In this document: positions 10,401-19,282 of the stretch, piece after piece
Layout of the letters: each line of letters begins with the position of its first letter
Numbering within the stretch: the stretch's first letter is position 1
NCBI GenBank assembly: GCA_017643365.1
Contig: JAEPNO010000007.1
Location: 124,001-188,000, forward strand
Direction: 5' to 3'
Length of the DNA: 64,000 nucleotides
Source of the DNA: Balneolaceae bacterium
Lineage (GTDB): Bacteria; Bacteroidota; Rhodothermia; Balneolales; Balneolaceae
Position numbers and translations under genes: made by a program
The notes under the pieces: generated by a model
Seen by the model: the letters and a program-made list of their open reading frames with translations, nothing else
Told to the model about the DNA's origin: nothing
The model's database searches: none

Positions 10401-10744
10401 CCAATACCTTCAGCACTAGTTGGCAATGCAACCACGTTTGTTTGCGAGAAATCATTATGCGAATCGTAAATGATAAGCGGTATTCGGTCTACTATTTCGT
10501 GGTCAAAATCAGTTTGTAATTGCAAATACGCAGATTCTAAACTTTGTGCTGCGAACTCAGCAAGCTCGTAGTTTTTAGATCCGTAGTAATAAATATCGAA
10601 ATGTTTTGATTGAATGAATCTCCAATCAAAATCTTCGTACTGTACTCGGTTTTTACCAAAAGAGGCGTATTGAGCCTGCAATGCGGTAACACTAAAACCT
10701 AGAATTAATACGGCTGAAACGGCGATTCTACTGATTCTTCTCAT
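7418..10744 (-). CDS. Secreted metallopeptidase / TolB-like propeller / outer-membrane barrel fusion
   Basis: A 1108-1109-residue protein; ATG ending at 10744 is preferred over an adjacent GTG. The signal peptide ends at about AQ26. Residues about 40-280 look like a peptidase-MA gluzincin: HELVH at 143-147 holds the zinc histidines and catalytic glutamate, and FEEGLAEY at 175-182 probably gives the third ligand. Residues about 285-600 carry repeated PD40/WD40-like strands (NTSPAITPQGDKIAF, NLAWSPDGQRVAL, SVNWSPDGEKIAF). The rest resembles a BamA/surface-antigen beta barrel, ending in VHYFSIGIDF with the terminal aromatic residue expected for outer-membrane insertion. It is the last gene of the minus-strand cluster, 12 bases after rnr, and converges on the plug gene with only 7 bases between stops. 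Substrate unknown. Confidence 0.82.
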   Translation of the reverse strand: MRRISRIAVSAVLILGFSVTALQAQYASFGKNRVQYEDFDWRFIQSKHFDIYYYGSKNYELAEFAAQSLESAYLQLQTDFDHEIVDRIPLIIYDSHNDFSQTNVVALPTSAEGIGGVTDKFKNRMTVPFDGDYNDFRRTLHHELVHAVFNDMFYGGSVQSIISNNIQLVFPLWFEEGLAEYTALGWDTNTDMFIRDAVINGYLPPIPRLSGYYAYRGGQSVWNFIVEEYGREKIAEILNRIKTSRSIEYGFVQSLGLSIEELSERWEESLKKRYFPEVAERESAKSIATLMTRRGDYGTYNTSPAITPQGDKIAFITNKRGYFDVIVINALNGQKLKTIVRGEDDPDFEELNILNPNLAWSPDGQRVALSTKSKGVDELAIIDYRTKKTEKIRLPELDAIGSVNWSPDGEKIAFDGNIGPYQDIFVYELRTGTLTNVTGDFFTDAEPYWDNDSEHLFFTSARSDQTNLHESTTDYRLLKDYSIYQMDVYRVKLGEKTAERITKTPGWTEKQPQMTRTGRLIYNSDRNGIQNIYEHNLETGEAQPLTDLQAGISQHSISGDGSRIAFSSINEGYLDIFLLKTPFARKKNSQITENYWAKRRAQEPQSIRVPATLYAQEMFEQGVISGAERAQKEKETDEKFIEANQNLEETGEIDFRNYVFSEEIFEDTTLQLEDRFLFEPDDNVTDDGRYLPRPYRLTFSTDVAYSPSITASTYGTYAFTQFIISDLLGDHQLSLGTNFQTDLRNSDYSVQYGYLKNRTNFYASFFHTGRQYQTLLGELLRFRTMGLGAGLQYPIDKFRRIDANITWVSLIRDYDGVTTYFGNAGNVTAQTTRGSFLYPNVSYTKDATLPGFITPQGGTRFTFTLSASPGLGIDSPTFASFSGDFRHYVNLGRNSTIALRGSGAVSVGPDTQTYFLGGMLGWINYRWSQNGIPFERLTDTFFTLPAMPLRGYDYSTIYGNKYGLINAEFRFPLFAAVIPGAIPILPLYNITGAIFIDAGTAWGYDINQTFPNLNNEQVELTSNDASLDFRVGEEVVRYYDYAQSAFVSSPNENTQEFSYIEGDVLIGSGFGLRTIVFGLPLRWDMAWPYERDGFKGKAVHYFSIGIDF

Positions 10745-10756
10745 CACTTCTTTTCT

Positions 10757-12925
10757 TTAAGCTGGTATAAAATCTATTTGTCTTTTCTGATGGTTAACAC
10801 TATCCACCTTCACTTTAATTTCATCGCCCAAACGATATCTGATTTTACTTGAGCGACCCACTAAACTGTGCGATCGTTGATCGTAATGAAAATAATCACG
10901 TTTTAAATCGCTAACACGAATCATGCCTTCGCAATGAATTTCTTTTAGATCAACAAAAATTCCACGCTCGGTAACTCCGCTGATAATGCCTTCAAATTCT
11001 TCACCAATCCTATCAGCAAGAAATTCAACTTGTTTAAGCTTGATGGAATCTCGTTCAGCATCAACCGCTACTCGTTCTCTGGCACTGCAATGTTCTCCGT
11101 GTTTACGAAGTGCATCGTAGTTGTAGGCTTGTGAGCCTTTTGCGTAGCTTTTTAGTAGTCGGTGGACAATCACGTCAGGGTAACGGCGGATTGGGCTTGT
11201 AAAGTGTGCGTAATGTTGAAATCCCAAACCGAAGTGTCCAACATTGTCTGGACTATATTCTGCCTTAGCCATTGCACGCAATGTTAGCTCGTTTACGATG
11301 ATCTCCACACTGCTTCCTTTCACCTTTTCGAGCAATCTATTTATAGACTTCGGCGAGATGCTGTCCCCTAATTGAAAATCGATCCCAATAGGTTTAACAC
11401 TGTCGGCCACAGCAGCCAGCTTCTTATCGTCGGGGCGATCGTGAACCCGATAGAAAAATGGAAATAGTGTTTTCGACTTCTTCTGGTTTGATTTTTGTCG
11501 CAACCGATCGATATGCTGAGCAACAGTTTTATTAGCCATCAGCATACACTCTTCGATCAAGCGATGGGCAAATATTCGTTTTTTCAGGATTACTTTGATG
11601 GGCTTCCCTTTTTCGTCTAACACAAAGCGAGGTTCAGGAGTATCAAAATCGATGGCTCCTTCTTTGAATCTCTTTTCCATCAGAACTTTTGCCAATTTAC
11701 CGGCAAGGTGCACTTCTTTTTGTAGTGCGTGCGATTCTCCATCGAGAATAGACTGTGCTTCCTCGTAAGTAAATCGCTGCTTCGAATGTATAATCGTTTC
11801 TTCGATGGAATAATCGACCAAATGCCCATTTGCATCAATTTCCATAAAACAGCTGTAGCAAAGTTTGTCCTCTTCGGGTCGTAGCGAGCACACGCCGTTA
11901 CTAAGGCGTTCGGGTAGCATCGGAATTACACGATCCACCAAATAAATACTGGTAGCTCGGCTATAGGCTTCTTCATCCAACACCGAATCAATGGGCATGT
12001 AGGCGGTTACATCTGCAATGTGCACGCCCAAATAGAAATTTCCATTATCAAGATGTTTGATGCTCAGCGCATCATCAAAATCTTTGGCATCAATCGGATC
12101 AATGGTAAAGATCGTTTCGTCGCGTAAATCTTTTCTTCTTTCGATTTCCGATTTCGGAATCTCTAACGGGATGTCTTCGGCATATTTCTCAACATTTGGC
12201 GGGAAATCAGCTTTCAATTCGTTTTCTGCAAGAATGGAGAGAATATTGGCATCGTTAGTGCCCGTTTTTCCAAGTACGGATGTGATTACTGCTTCGGGTA
12301 AAGCTTTTTGATGCACCCAATTTTTAAGCTCAAAAACTACTTTGTCATCATTTTCAGCGCCGTTAACATTCTCGGGCTGAACGAAAAAATCTATATGAGC
12401 TGATTTTACATCCGGTTCGATGATGAATGATTTTACGCCCTTTCGTTTAAGCGTGCCAACATAAAAATCTTTACCTCTTTCAAGCACATCTACCACTTTA
12501 CCTTTAGGCTGTCCGGATCGATTGTTTGTGCCTTGAACCAGCACTCGAACTATATCGTCGGGCAATGCGGTGCTCGTCTCTCGACGCGATACTTGTACGT
12601 CATCTTCAAGATCTTCAACAATAACGTAGCCTGTTCCTCTTGGTGTAATTTGGATTCTACCTTCGAGTGTGCCCCGAAAGTTTTTCATGTTTCTTTTCTT
12701 TGTGGTTTTCTTCTCGCCTTTTGTACTGATACTCTTCCCTGATTTAAAAACTAATCCTTTCGACGCTAAACTATTCAGCGCTTTATCAAATCGTCTATAT
12801 TCTTTTTTACTGCTGAGCTGCAAAACATCTTCCAATTCGTCTTTATTAAACGTCTGCTTTGGATGATTTTTTACAAGATCATAAATTAATTCTTCGAGTG
12901 AACTGAGCCTTTTATTTCTGCTCAT
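10757..12925 (-). CDS. rnr: Ribonuclease R
   Basis: A 722-residue 3'-5' exoribonuclease of the RNB family that degrades structured RNA. The domain order is an N-terminal helix-turn-helix (1-75), cold-shock OB folds (about 85-240), the RNB catalytic domain with DPIDAKDFDDALS near 277-289 giving the metal-binding aspartates, and a C-terminal S1 domain (about 640-722, FEGIISGVTERGIFVDL). A Shine-Dalgarno-like AGGGGAA lies 5 bases before the ATG, which fixes the start. The extended lysine-rich tail of enterobacterial RNase R is absent. It sits between tamB and the protease-barrel gene in the six-gene minus-strand cluster. Confidence 0.95.
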   Translation of the reverse strand: MSRNKRLSSLEELIYDLVKNHPKQTFNKDELEDVLQLSSKKEYRRFDKALNSLASKGLVFKSGKSISTKGEKKTTKKRNMKNFRGTLEGRIQITPRGTGYVIVEDLEDDVQVSRRETSTALPDDIVRVLVQGTNNRSGQPKGKVVDVLERGKDFYVGTLKRKGVKSFIIEPDVKSAHIDFFVQPENVNGAENDDKVVFELKNWVHQKALPEAVITSVLGKTGTNDANILSILAENELKADFPPNVEKYAEDIPLEIPKSEIERRKDLRDETIFTIDPIDAKDFDDALSIKHLDNGNFYLGVHIADVTAYMPIDSVLDEEAYSRATSIYLVDRVIPMLPERLSNGVCSLRPEEDKLCYSCFMEIDANGHLVDYSIEETIIHSKQRFTYEEAQSILDGESHALQKEVHLAGKLAKVLMEKRFKEGAIDFDTPEPRFVLDEKGKPIKVILKKRIFAHRLIEECMLMANKTVAQHIDRLRQKSNQKKSKTLFPFFYRVHDRPDDKKLAAVADSVKPIGIDFQLGDSISPKSINRLLEKVKGSSVEIIVNELTLRAMAKAEYSPDNVGHFGLGFQHYAHFTSPIRRYPDVIVHRLLKSYAKGSQAYNYDALRKHGEHCSARERVAVDAERDSIKLKQVEFLADRIGEEFEGIISGVTERGIFVDLKEIHCEGMIRVSDLKRDYFHYDQRSHSLVGRSSKIRYRLGDEIKVKVDSVNHQKRQIDFIPA

Positions 12926-12951
12926 TAATTCCCCTTTTGTATGTTATAAAA

Positions 12952-15900
12952 TTATTCGGTTGTGGCAATTTCTTCATTGTCTTTACTCTTACCAAATAGT
13001 TTTCTAAAAGGCTTGGTTAGTCGCCTAAAAAATTCTTGCCAGCTGTTAAAACTAACTTCGGCTTCTACACCAACGCCATTAATATCTTGCGATTGTTGGG
13101 TGTCATCGCCTCCAGAGTTTCCACTAAATGTAGGATCCTGCCGATGAAATGCTGTAACCGAAAGTGTATTGTTGATGCGATACGTGGCTCCAATATCACC
13201 AATATTTGATTGAGCGCCGGTAATCTGGCCTTCGCGACTCAATATAATTCGATCATTATACAATCGGAGAGCAACACCTAAATCTACGTTGTTATAAGTA
13301 TTCAAATTAAAATCGATATCTAAACTGCCAATATCACTTCTTAATAATGAATTTATCTGGCTGGAAAGCAAAGGACTAATTACTTGGCTCGAGAGTAGCG
13401 GATTTAACACCGCACCACTACCACTAATATTGGTGGCAAGCGTGTTAGTTGCATCGCTACTGGCTGTTGGGATGAAATCGCCCATCAACAGAAAACTGGC
13501 AGCTTGGATAAGCTTTTCATCTTCGTTTCTATTAAGTGCAGCTATCTGTGTATTTAGCGTCGAGTTTTGGCGCGTTTCGAAATTATTTGGCAAACGGAAG
13601 TAAAAATTATTTTCGATGGATGTTAATGAACCTCCCACATTCAACACCAATTCTACCGGTACACGTTGCGATGTTTCACTGTCAAGATCAGACCGAGCTT
13701 GAGTTAGAGTATTGATGTCAGGTCGCGCTTCGTAAATCGCGTTTAGATCAAGTCTGGCGTCTGCAGGCGGACCTTCCCAGGTGATGGTTCCACCCGGCTC
13801 CAATTCGAATCGTCTGGTAAAAATCTCGCCACTTACAAACTGGTAACTACCCCCGGAAATATCAAATTGACCGAACATACTAAGTTGTTCGTCTTCAAGT
13901 CGAATCCCCAATCGCCCTGTTCCCTCGGCTTCAATCTGATCGCCGGTTATGGGATCAAAGATCAGCTGAACTTCCATCGCATTGGTTGCGATAAATTGCA
14001 GATCTAAGGTGAAACGCTCGATAAAGGTAGCATCAAATGGATTTTCTTCATCACCGGAATCGCCATTTTCTGCTTTTTGATTTTGATTATTAATCCGGTT
14101 TTGTTCAAAATCGAACGAATCAACAAAACGGATGAATTTATTGTCCTCATCAAACTCTGTTTCTTCGAGTAGTGGAATTCCAATCTGTGAAAAGTCAGAA
14201 ATAAGAACGGGAGATTCTGTGGTTAGCACGGGATTCAAATTCGTCCCCGTCATGCGAACGGTGGCACTACCGTAGGCATCGCCAAAAAATGCCACATCAG
14301 GATCGAAATCGTTATTCAAAAATTGAAACTCATCCATTTCTAAGGTAAGATTCATTTGATGAATAGGCTCAAAATTACCCAAATCGTAAATACCATTTAA
14401 CGAAGCTCGCCCTCCGGAAGGGTCTATGATAAAAACATCATGAAAAGTTAAACCATCGGTTCGGTCGAAGGTGATACTGCCCTGCCCGTAATAGAAAGTT
14501 TCTAGAAAGCGAGGTCGGAAATACACGGCATCATCCATCCCAATATCGTAATCTACTGAGTAGTCGAAATCATCCAGATTTCCCCAAATGCTACCCTGCC
14601 CGCTTGCAATACCCGACATTTCGGTAAATACTTTTGGGGCGATGAATGGAAGAACCCACAAATCGACGGATTCGAAATTTAAATCAAAATAAAACAGAGA
14701 ATCAGCTTCAGGAATATTTCCACCTTCGGGTGCTAACACATACCCATCAAGTTCTATATTTTGCCCTGCTCGTTCTGATCGTGTAAAATATTCGGGATAA
14801 AGCAGAGAATCGGTTTGAACTGTGATTCTGGTATCAAATCGATTTAATTCCTGGTTAAATCTCGAATTTAAATTTACATCGCCAACAACGTTCTCGTCTA
14901 CTGCAAAGGCAGTAATTCCCAAAAACCCTTGAATGGTAGGAATACGAGTAAGCGAGCGAGTAGTGAAGTTTGCGTTCAAAGTTCCTGAAAAATCAATTCG
15001 GCCGTCAATGATATCAGAAACCCTACCTAAGTTTACATTTTGAATGGTATACTGCACCGAGTCTTCGGCTTGATCGCTAAAAACGCCCTGTAAACGGAAA
15101 TACTCTTCGGTGTTTTCGAACTGAAATTCATTGAAAATCAGACTCCCATTTTCCCCATAGGAAAGCTTTGGCACTCCTACACTGTTCCATTGATAGCTTT
15201 CACTTCCTAAAGAAAAGTCAAGAATTTGCATGGCTATTACGGAGTCGGTAAGAAAGGCATTTCCCTGGAAATCGAAATTAGTCTCGGCGCCAATTTGAGC
15301 AATTTCAGTGTGAATAAATACTGAGTCTTCATCCATTCGCAGCGAGTATTCTAAATTGTTACCACTTAACATCTCGGTTGAAAATGATTTTGCCGTGGCT
15401 GCTAATTGTACCCCGGCAGATTCTCTGAATAATTCCCCTGCTCTGAAATTCCCGGTAACTTGCATACTCAACGAATCGAGCTCGTATTCGTTGAATTTCA
15501 TAGTAGAATCGATAACGGTTGCGTTAAATAACAACCGTTGATTATTCATTGCAATATTCGAGCGAACAGCTAATTTTGAACTTAAATCAGGTACTTTGGG
15601 GATGTATTTTCTTAACAGATCAACGTCTTTAACCGTCATGTTCAGCGTTAAATTTTGGCTAATACTATCGCGTGGTGCAATCGCTTTACCTTCGACGCCA
15701 TTGAATAAAATTTCTTGGTTTACATGTTCTGTGAGATATGAAATCCAATACTTACCTAGTGCATTTAATTCTTTCAATGCGAACATTCCATCCAGCGATA
15801 GATCTAATGCTGTGGAAGTGAGTCGGAAACTTTTCTCATTTTTCCCCAATGCATTGTAATCGGCATAAATCTGATGAACGCGTAAAGTATCTTCATTAAT

Positions 15901-17628
15901 TATGGTTTGAGGTAAGTCGATAGTGATTCGCCCAAAAGCTGATTCCGGGTCGAATCCATTAATCAACATATCGTACTCCATATCAACAAAAGCATTACTC
16001 AAATTTTCTGCGTTGGTTAGCGACTTTATATCAAATTGATCGGCTGAACCAGAGAAAGTTATCGAAGGAACTGAATCAGCCAGGTTTATTGAACTTTGAC
16101 CACGCAATTCTGTAATGGCTGATGACAAACCGTACACCGGATATATGATTCCTTTATCCCAATTGGCTTCAACAAAAAGTGTATCGAAACTAAACGCATT
16201 TATAGAACCATCCGACAAGTACATTTCAAAATTTCCGGTTGCCGCTCGGGGATCTATTGAAGTACTGTTTGTTGCTAAAGTCCCGGTTAGCGATGTTTGA
16301 TCCAGCTGAGAAGCAAATAATCCGCCTAGGTTCAAATCTTCGAATCCTAGCTCAATATCGAATTCCTGATCGTCTTTTAAACTGACCCTGCCTCCTAAAT
16401 TAGCATTACCTCTAGGATTTTGAATATGTAAATCTCCGGCTACCCAGGTATCGGTGCCGGTAAAAGTACCGCGAATCTCAGAGTTTGTAATTGCCTTAAG
16501 TTGTAGCTCGGTTAAGCTTGGAAACCAATTAGCAAAATTAGCCGAATCGGCAACCATTCTGTTAAGAAATCCAGAGTAAGAAAATGAGTTTGAGTTGCCT
16601 GGCAGATGAACTCCACCATACCCTTTCAGTTCGCTGTCGCCAACCACAAGAAAGATATCATCAATCGTCAACGAATCAATGGTTCCATTTGCAGATACGT
16701 TGGTATACAAAGTTTCCTCGATGGGTGGAAAGGCCGGTACAATTCGATTTAGGTTTTTACCCGAGATAATTAGTTCGTTAATATTTGCTGCAAATTGTGC
16801 TTCCCTAAACTGCTCTTGAAGATTGGCTTTCAACAAATTAACCCCTTTCACTTCAGAGCTAAACTTAAATCCGGTTGTCGCTGAATTTATACTAAAGGCA
16901 TTAAATTCTAGATTTTCATCGTCATTAAAAATCTGTCCAAAAATATTCACCCTAGTGATATCAGCTTCGGGTACTTTAAACGATAATTGTTCAATATCCA
17001 GAAATCGCTGTTCGGAACTTACTTCAATAAAAATATCCGAATTGATTTCGGTAAGTGATACCGTACTTGTTGGAAATAAACTTTCATTATCGATATCGAG
17101 GCCAAACAGCCGCAGATTGCCGTTATAAATTTTAATGCGAGGTACTAAAACCGAGTATGCCAACTCGAGGGGTTCATCTAGCGGGTTTTCATCAAAAAAG
17201 GTGGTATCAGGATCAATCTTTTTAAATAGATCACTCAGATTATTTTCTTGGAAATCGAACTCCATATCGGGGTTATAGATTTCCAAATTTGTAACCAAAA
17301 ATTGCCTATTCAATAACCCGGCAAGATCTAAACCTGCACTTACGGTATCACTTATAATTATTGCTTCGGTACGTGTAGAATCGGAGTAAAGTGCTACATC
17401 CTCAAAAACCACTGAAAAGGGCAAATGCCCACTTAAGCGACCAATTTCGAGCCTTGATTTCCGTCCTTCGTTAAAATTGTCTTCAATATTTTGCACCAGC
17501 CAGGCTTTTGAAGATGGCAACTGAACTACCCCATATGCTATCGAGGCTATAAGAATAACAATGGCGATGATAATCCCAATCGAATTCCAAAAGAAATTCC
17601 AGGCTTTATGTACGAATTTGATTTGCAT
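12952..17628 (-). CDS. tamB: Translocation and assembly module / AsmA-like protein TamB
   Basis: A 1558-residue inner-membrane-anchored periplasmic protein. One N-terminal membrane helix (about residues 11-33) is followed by very long, repetitive beta-strand sequence. The C-terminal DUF490/TamB region (about 1150-1500) contains GRLGIRLEDEQLSMFGQFDISGG-type strands and a conserved end. TamB-type proteins form a hydrophobic groove bridging the envelope, implicated in outer-membrane protein assembly and phospholipid transport. The C-terminal tail (KLFGKSKDNEEIATTE) is charged. It starts 3 bases after aroB. No TamA is adjacent, although the gene two steps downstream encodes a BamA-like barrel. 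Confidence 0.9.
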   Translation of the reverse strand: MQIKFVHKAWNFFWNSIGIIIAIVILIASIAYGVVQLPSSKAWLVQNIEDNFNEGRKSRLEIGRLSGHLPFSVVFEDVALYSDSTRTEAIIISDTVSAGLDLAGLLNRQFLVTNLEIYNPDMEFDFQENNLSDLFKKIDPDTTFFDENPLDEPLELAYSVLVPRIKIYNGNLRLFGLDIDNESLFPTSTVSLTEINSDIFIEVSSEQRFLDIEQLSFKVPEADITRVNIFGQIFNDDENLEFNAFSINSATTGFKFSSEVKGVNLLKANLQEQFREAQFAANINELIISGKNLNRIVPAFPPIEETLYTNVSANGTIDSLTIDDIFLVVGDSELKGYGGVHLPGNSNSFSYSGFLNRMVADSANFANWFPSLTELQLKAITNSEIRGTFTGTDTWVAGDLHIQNPRGNANLGGRVSLKDDQEFDIELGFEDLNLGGLFASQLDQTSLTGTLATNSTSIDPRAATGNFEMYLSDGSINAFSFDTLFVEANWDKGIIYPVYGLSSAITELRGQSSINLADSVPSITFSGSADQFDIKSLTNAENLSNAFVDMEYDMLINGFDPESAFGRITIDLPQTIINEDTLRVHQIYADYNALGKNEKSFRLTSTALDLSLDGMFALKELNALGKYWISYLTEHVNQEILFNGVEGKAIAPRDSISQNLTLNMTVKDVDLLRKYIPKVPDLSSKLAVRSNIAMNNQRLLFNATVIDSTMKFNEYELDSLSMQVTGNFRAGELFRESAGVQLAATAKSFSTEMLSGNNLEYSLRMDEDSVFIHTEIAQIGAETNFDFQGNAFLTDSVIAMQILDFSLGSESYQWNSVGVPKLSYGENGSLIFNEFQFENTEEYFRLQGVFSDQAEDSVQYTIQNVNLGRVSDIIDGRIDFSGTLNANFTTRSLTRIPTIQGFLGITAFAVDENVVGDVNLNSRFNQELNRFDTRITVQTDSLLYPEYFTRSERAGQNIELDGYVLAPEGGNIPEADSLFYFDLNFESVDLWVLPFIAPKVFTEMSGIASGQGSIWGNLDDFDYSVDYDIGMDDAVYFRPRFLETFYYGQGSITFDRTDGLTFHDVFIIDPSGGRASLNGIYDLGNFEPIHQMNLTLEMDEFQFLNNDFDPDVAFFGDAYGSATVRMTGTNLNPVLTTESPVLISDFSQIGIPLLEETEFDEDNKFIRFVDSFDFEQNRINNQNQKAENGDSGDEENPFDATFIERFTLDLQFIATNAMEVQLIFDPITGDQIEAEGTGRLGIRLEDEQLSMFGQFDISGGSYQFVSGEIFTRRFELEPGGTITWEGPPADARLDLNAIYEARPDINTLTQARSDLDSETSQRVPVELVLNVGGSLTSIENNFYFRLPNNFETRQNSTLNTQIAALNRNEDEKLIQAASFLLMGDFIPTASSDATNTLATNISGSGAVLNPLLSSQVISPLLSSQINSLLRSDIGSLDIDFNLNTYNNVDLGVALRLYNDRIILSREGQITGAQSNIGDIGATYRINNTLSVTAFHRQDPTFSGNSGGDDTQQSQDINGVGVEAEVSFNSWQEFFRRLTKPFRKLFGKSKDNEEIATTE

Positions 17629-17631
17629 TGA

Positions 17632-18726
17632 TTATGAAAAGTGGTGGATCACATCCTCCCAAGAGGCTTTTATTAAATCCAGTTCGCCAACTTCCTCCAC
17701 AAATGGATCTCCCAGTTTTTTAAGTAATACTAAACGTATTTGCTGATTCTTAGCTTTTTTGTCCTTTCGCATCAACGATAAAAATTCATCACGATGATCA
17801 GCAATTGCATCAAGTTTGAAATTATATAGGCTTTTAAAATGATCAAGTTCATTTAAATCGATGGATGCTCCAAGTTTATTAGATGCCGAAACGGCGCCAT
17901 ACATACCTGCAAAAACAGCTTCGCCATGACTATAGTTCGAATATTCACCCAGGCGCTCAATTACGTGCGCGTAAGTATGCCCGAAATTTAAATACGCCCG
18001 AACACCTTGTTCGTTAACATCTCTCGATACTATATCCACTTTAATTTGAGCACTTTGTTCCACAATAGGCTGCCATTGAACAGGATTAGTAAAACCGTTT
18101 TCACTAATTAAGCGCTGCAGCTGCTTCAAAATAATCGGGCTTTCAATCATCCCATATTTGATGATTTCGCTTAACCCGTTTACCCATTCTTTTTCAGGTA
18201 AAGTATCCAGAAAGTTCAGATCTGCAAATACTGCTTTGGGTTGATAAAAAGCCCCAATCAGATTTTTACCGGTAGAATGATTAATCCCCGTTTTACCGCC
18301 AATCGAACTATCAACCATGGCCAAGAGCGAAGTTGGAACTTGAATCAAGGGAATTCCTCGCATTACACTTGCAGCAACAAAACCGGCAAGATCGCCAATA
18401 ACTCCACCTCCAATTGCTACTAACGGAGTAGTTCGTTCAACACCTTGGTTTAACACGAATTCTACAATGCTGCTGAACTGCTCAAAACTTTTACTTTTTT
18501 CACCAGGAGGAACCACATAGGTAACTATTCGTTCGAAACGAGATTCGAATGCTGTGTTTATTTTTTCTATGTGATGGTGATGAACATTTTTATCAATTAT
18601 TAAAAAAACTTTTGCAGAGCCAATCTCATCACTAATAAAATCACATACGACGTCTAATAAATCTGTACCAACATTATAATGATAGGCAGCAGATGTACTG
18701 GTATTAACCTTAATTTGATTAAACAT
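17632..18726 (-). CDS. aroB: 3-Dehydroquinate synthase
   Basis: A 364-residue enzyme of the shikimate pathway, converting DAHP to 3-dehydroquinate with NAD+ and a divalent metal. The family motifs are all present: GGGVIGDLAGFVAA, PTSLLAMVDSSIGGKTGIN and GKNLIGAFYQP. The metal ligands are in LSEIIKYG, NFGHTYAHVIE and SHGEAV. The start overlaps the aroK stop by 8 bases, so the two consecutive-pathway enzymes are translationally coupled. Length and motif order are normal. Confidence 0.97.
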   Translation of the reverse strand: MFNQIKVNTSTSAAYHYNVGTDLLDVVCDFISDEIGSAKVFLIIDKNVHHHHIEKINTAFESRFERIVTYVVPPGEKSKSFEQFSSIVEFVLNQGVERTTPLVAIGGGVIGDLAGFVAASVMRGIPLIQVPTSLLAMVDSSIGGKTGINHSTGKNLIGAFYQPKAVFADLNFLDTLPEKEWVNGLSEIIKYGMIESPIILKQLQRLISENGFTNPVQWQPIVEQSAQIKVDIVSRDVNEQGVRAYLNFGHTYAHVIERLGEYSNYSHGEAVFAGMYGAVSASNKLGASIDLNELDHFKSLYNFKLDAIADHRDEFLSLMRKDKKAKNQQIRLVLLKKLGDPFVEEVGELDLIKASWEDVIHHFS

Positions 18727-19282
18727 AGCGTAACAATTTTTCGATAACCCGATCTACCTGGTAGTCCTTATTTTCGTTGCCTTTCGATTCGATGATAATT
18801 TGAGACTGATTGTAAAGTTCTAAACGCTTCAAATATAAGCTTTCGAGTTCATTAAACAGAGTTTCTCTGGATTTTAATTCTCCGTGTTCATCTAACACAA
18901 TCGGGCGTTTTTTATTTCGCAACACTCGCTCAACCGTAACATTTAAATCCGTTTTTAAAAATACCAGTAAGCCGTACAATTTTAGGTGATCAACCACTCT
19001 TTGATTGTGCAACGCTCCTCCCCCAAGCGACACTACTCCTTTGAAATTCTGTGTAACTTCGAGCATGGCTTTCCATTCCAATTCCCGAAAATACGCCTCG
19101 CCTTCATCTGCAAATATCTTTTTGATGGATTTTTGCTCTTTTTCCTCGATATAGTCATCCAAATCCAGAAATGGGCGTTCTAACTTTTTAGCCAATAACC
19201 GACCAATAGTGCTCTTACCACTGGCCATGAAGCCAACCATAAACACACTTTGCTGATATTTTTTTAATCGATATTCGTTCAT
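18719..19282 (-). CDS. aroK: Shikimate kinase
   Basis: A 187-residue P-loop kinase phosphorylating shikimate at the 3-position. Visible are Walker A GFMASGKST near residue 17, the shikimate-binding DLDDYIEE, FRELE, and SLGGGALHN. The N-terminal dozen residues (MNEYRLKKYQQS) precede the usual start by a few residues. The gene overlaps the stop of the RqcH-like gene by 4 bases and the start of aroB by 8 bases. Confidence 0.95.
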   Translation of the reverse strand: MNEYRLKKYQQSVFMVGFMASGKSTIGRLLAKKLERPFLDLDDYIEEKEQKSIKKIFADEGEAYFRELEWKAMLEVTQNFKGVVSLGGGALHNQRVVDHLKLYGLLVFLKTDLNVTVERVLRNKKRPIVLDEHGELKSRETLFNELESLYLKRLELYNQSQIIIESKGNENKDYQVDRVIEKLLRYV

